A stretch of DNA of 6,769 bases from an uncultured Cocleimonas sp. (GTDB lineage: Bacteria; Pseudomonadota; Gammaproteobacteria; Thiotrichales; Thiotrichaceae), in NCBI GenBank assembly GCA_937974135.1, contig CALJIH010000126.1, positions 1-6,769 on the forward strand. Reading direction: 5' to 3'. The notes beneath the pieces were generated by a model. It was not told where the DNA came from, made no database searches, and saw nothing but the letters and a program-made list of their open reading frames with translations. The position numbers and the translations under genes are program-made. Below are positions 6,041 through 6,769 of this stretch, in pieces (the first letter of the stretch is position 1; every line of letters starts with the position of its first letter).

Positions 6041-6062
6041 TAAAAAACACCCCCCTACTTTT
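6041..6062 (-). repeat. 22-nt G-run motif, copy 2, containing the ribosome binding site of the M24 gene
   Basis: The minus strand reads AAAAGTA, six G, then TGTTTTTTA, ending exactly at the ATG of the M24 gene. AGGGGG can pair with the anti-Shine-Dalgarno with one G-U, at a spacing of 9 nt, so it is the likely ribosome binding site. It matches 20/22 bases of the plus-strand motif at 1749-1770. Anything that occludes this run, such as a protein or the complementary C-run RNA, would be expected to silence translation of the M24 gene. Confidence 0.7.
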
Positions 6063-6198
6063 GAATGATATTGATACGGCTAAAGCCTTCCCTTCGGGTA
6101 AGCAATAAACAACATTGCTTTTGTCTCGCAAGCTCGGCTCGTTTTTGTTGTTTAAAAAAACGTAAATAGAATTTATGCAAAGCTCATCAATTTGTAAT
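6063..6198 (-). other. Inverted-repeat-rich spacer / possible structured leader or interspersed repeat upstream of the M24 gene
   Basis: Several complementary segments are packed into this spacer. A 7-bp hairpin AAGCAAT / ATTGCTT (6100-6106 and 6114-6120) has the loop AAACAAC. That loop is complementary to GTTGTTT at 6147-6153, and the pairing extends to 8 bp as TAAACAAC (6106-6113) / GTTGTTTA (6147-6154). A pseudoknot or two alternative folds are therefore possible. GGCT/AGCC (6078-6081 and 6084-6087) and CCC/GGG (6090-6092 and 6096-6098) add short stems. The layout could be a cis-regulatory leader of the M24 mRNA or a small dispersed palindromic repeat. No coding function is apparent, and no clear terminator for the SDR gene was found. 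Confidence 0.45.
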
Positions 6199-6769
6199 TC
6201 ATGAACGAGGGTAAAGAGTCTCGGTATTACCATCAACCCCAATGATTTGGCCTGAAACATGTTTGGCATAATCCGAACACAAAAAACAAATCATGTCGGC
6301 GATTTCTTCAGGATCGACATAACACTGCATCGATGTGCCGATGGCGTACATACGCCTAACTTCTTCAGGGTCAATATTTTCAGCTTCTGCATGCGAAGCA
6401 ATGATGCGCTCCATGCGATCCCCATTGACATTACCGGGTACGATGCCATTCACCCGAATATTGTCGGGTCCTAACTCCATCGCGAGCGATTGGGTAAAAC
6501 CCGTGACCGCCCATTTCGCCGCAACATAAGGGCTACGTGTCGGATAACCCAGCACACCCGCAGCAGATACCAGATTGATAATCGCGCCGTGCTGTTGCTT
6601 TTTAAATATTGGAACGACACGGCGCACACAATAGAATTGCGCATCAATGCAGACCGACATGCAGTCTCGCCATTCATCATCGGAGATATCTTCGACTAAT
6701 TTAGTCGGACCACTGACTCCCGCATTATTAATCAATAAATCCAAACCTTGCGGGAGGATTTCATCGAAG
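6199..6769 (-). CDS. Short-chain dehydrogenase/reductase (SDR), N-terminus outside the window
   Basis: This is the C-terminal 189 codons of a classical SDR, an NAD(P)-dependent oxidoreductase acting on an alcohol or ketone. The frame remains open to the right edge; a TTG at 6744 is internal, because the residues before it (FDEILPQG) continue the expected SDR sequence. Visible motifs, numbered from that TTG codon, are NNAG (6-9), the catalytic Ser60 in NLVSAAG, the YxxxK pair Tyr73/Lys77 in SPYVAAK, and the PG turn at 103-104. The C-terminal GVDGNTETLYPRS is typical of SDRs annotated as 3-oxoacyl reductase-like. The nucleotide-binding TGxxxGxG motif should lie beyond the edge. The substrate is unknown. 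Its position upstream of the M24 gene on the same strand allows a shared catabolic role, but the 158-nt structured spacer means one operon is not certain. Confidence 0.9.
   Translation of the reverse strand, partial: FDEILPQGLDLLINNAGVSGPTKLVEDISDDEWRDCMSVCIDAQFYCVRRVVPIFKKQQHGAIINLVSAAGVLGYPTRSPYVAAKWAVTGFTQSLAMELGPDNIRVNGIVPGNVNGDRMERIIASHAEAENIDPEEVRRMYAIGTSMQCYVDPEEIADMICFLCSDYAKHVSGQIIGVDGNTETLYPRS

Noticed and set aside
6027..6269. 80-codon minus-strand frame spanning the SDR end, the spacer and the M24 start
   Set aside because: It overlaps two real genes out of frame, and its middle part is just a translation of the palindromic spacer.

Overview
The window looks like chromosomal DNA of a marine-type gammaproteobacterium. 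This is an inference from the gene families (DddP-like M24 enzyme, sulfotransferase with APS kinase, GcvA-like LysR regulator) and from moderate, uneven base composition. No rRNA, tRNA, CRISPR array or transposase gene was seen. Seven genes read on the minus strand and one, a LysR regulator, on the plus strand. The genes at both window edges are cut off.

Region A (1-2371, minus strand) is a probable operon in the order cysC (APS kinase), an Asp/Glu racemase / arylmalonate decarboxylase-superfamily protein, a PAPS-type sulfotransferase, and the first 24 codons of a [4Fe-4S] protein resembling FrhB (coenzyme F420 hydrogenase beta subunit). The racemase-like, sulfotransferase and FrhB-like genes are 11 and 24 nt apart, and one ribosome binding site overlaps the preceding stop codon. 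The simplest reading is that CysC makes PAPS, the sulfotransferase moves the sulfo group to an unknown small acceptor, and the racemase-like and FeS proteins act on the same metabolite. The racemase-like protein appears to have glycine at both positions where its superfamily keeps catalytic cysteines, so its chemistry is probably different.

Region B (2372-3476) holds the divergent cysC/lysR promoter region, with a good sigma70-type promoter for cysC and two inverted repeats, then the LysR gene and its terminator. The regulator very probably controls region A.

Region C (3502-4816) holds a JmjC/cupin-like putative Fe(II)/2-oxoglutarate oxygenase and an AT-rich leader of about 340 bp. Region D (4817-6769) holds an M24 metalloenzyme whose metal and base residues match the spacing of the DMSP lyase DddP, and a truncated short-chain dehydrogenase/reductase. 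Between them lies a 158-bp spacer rich in inverted repeats.

The most unexpected non-coding signal is a 22-nt G-run motif present twice on opposite strands (1749-1770 and 6041-6062, 20/22 identical). One copy contains the ribosome binding site of the M24 gene. The other lies between cysC and the racemase-like gene, where the transcript carries the complementary C-run. The two mRNAs could therefore pair over 21 of 22 positions, counting one G-U. Sampled 60-nt lines suggest a compositional mosaic: cysC, lysR and the JmjC gene are AT-rich (about 25-38% GC), while the flanking genes are about 52-58% GC.
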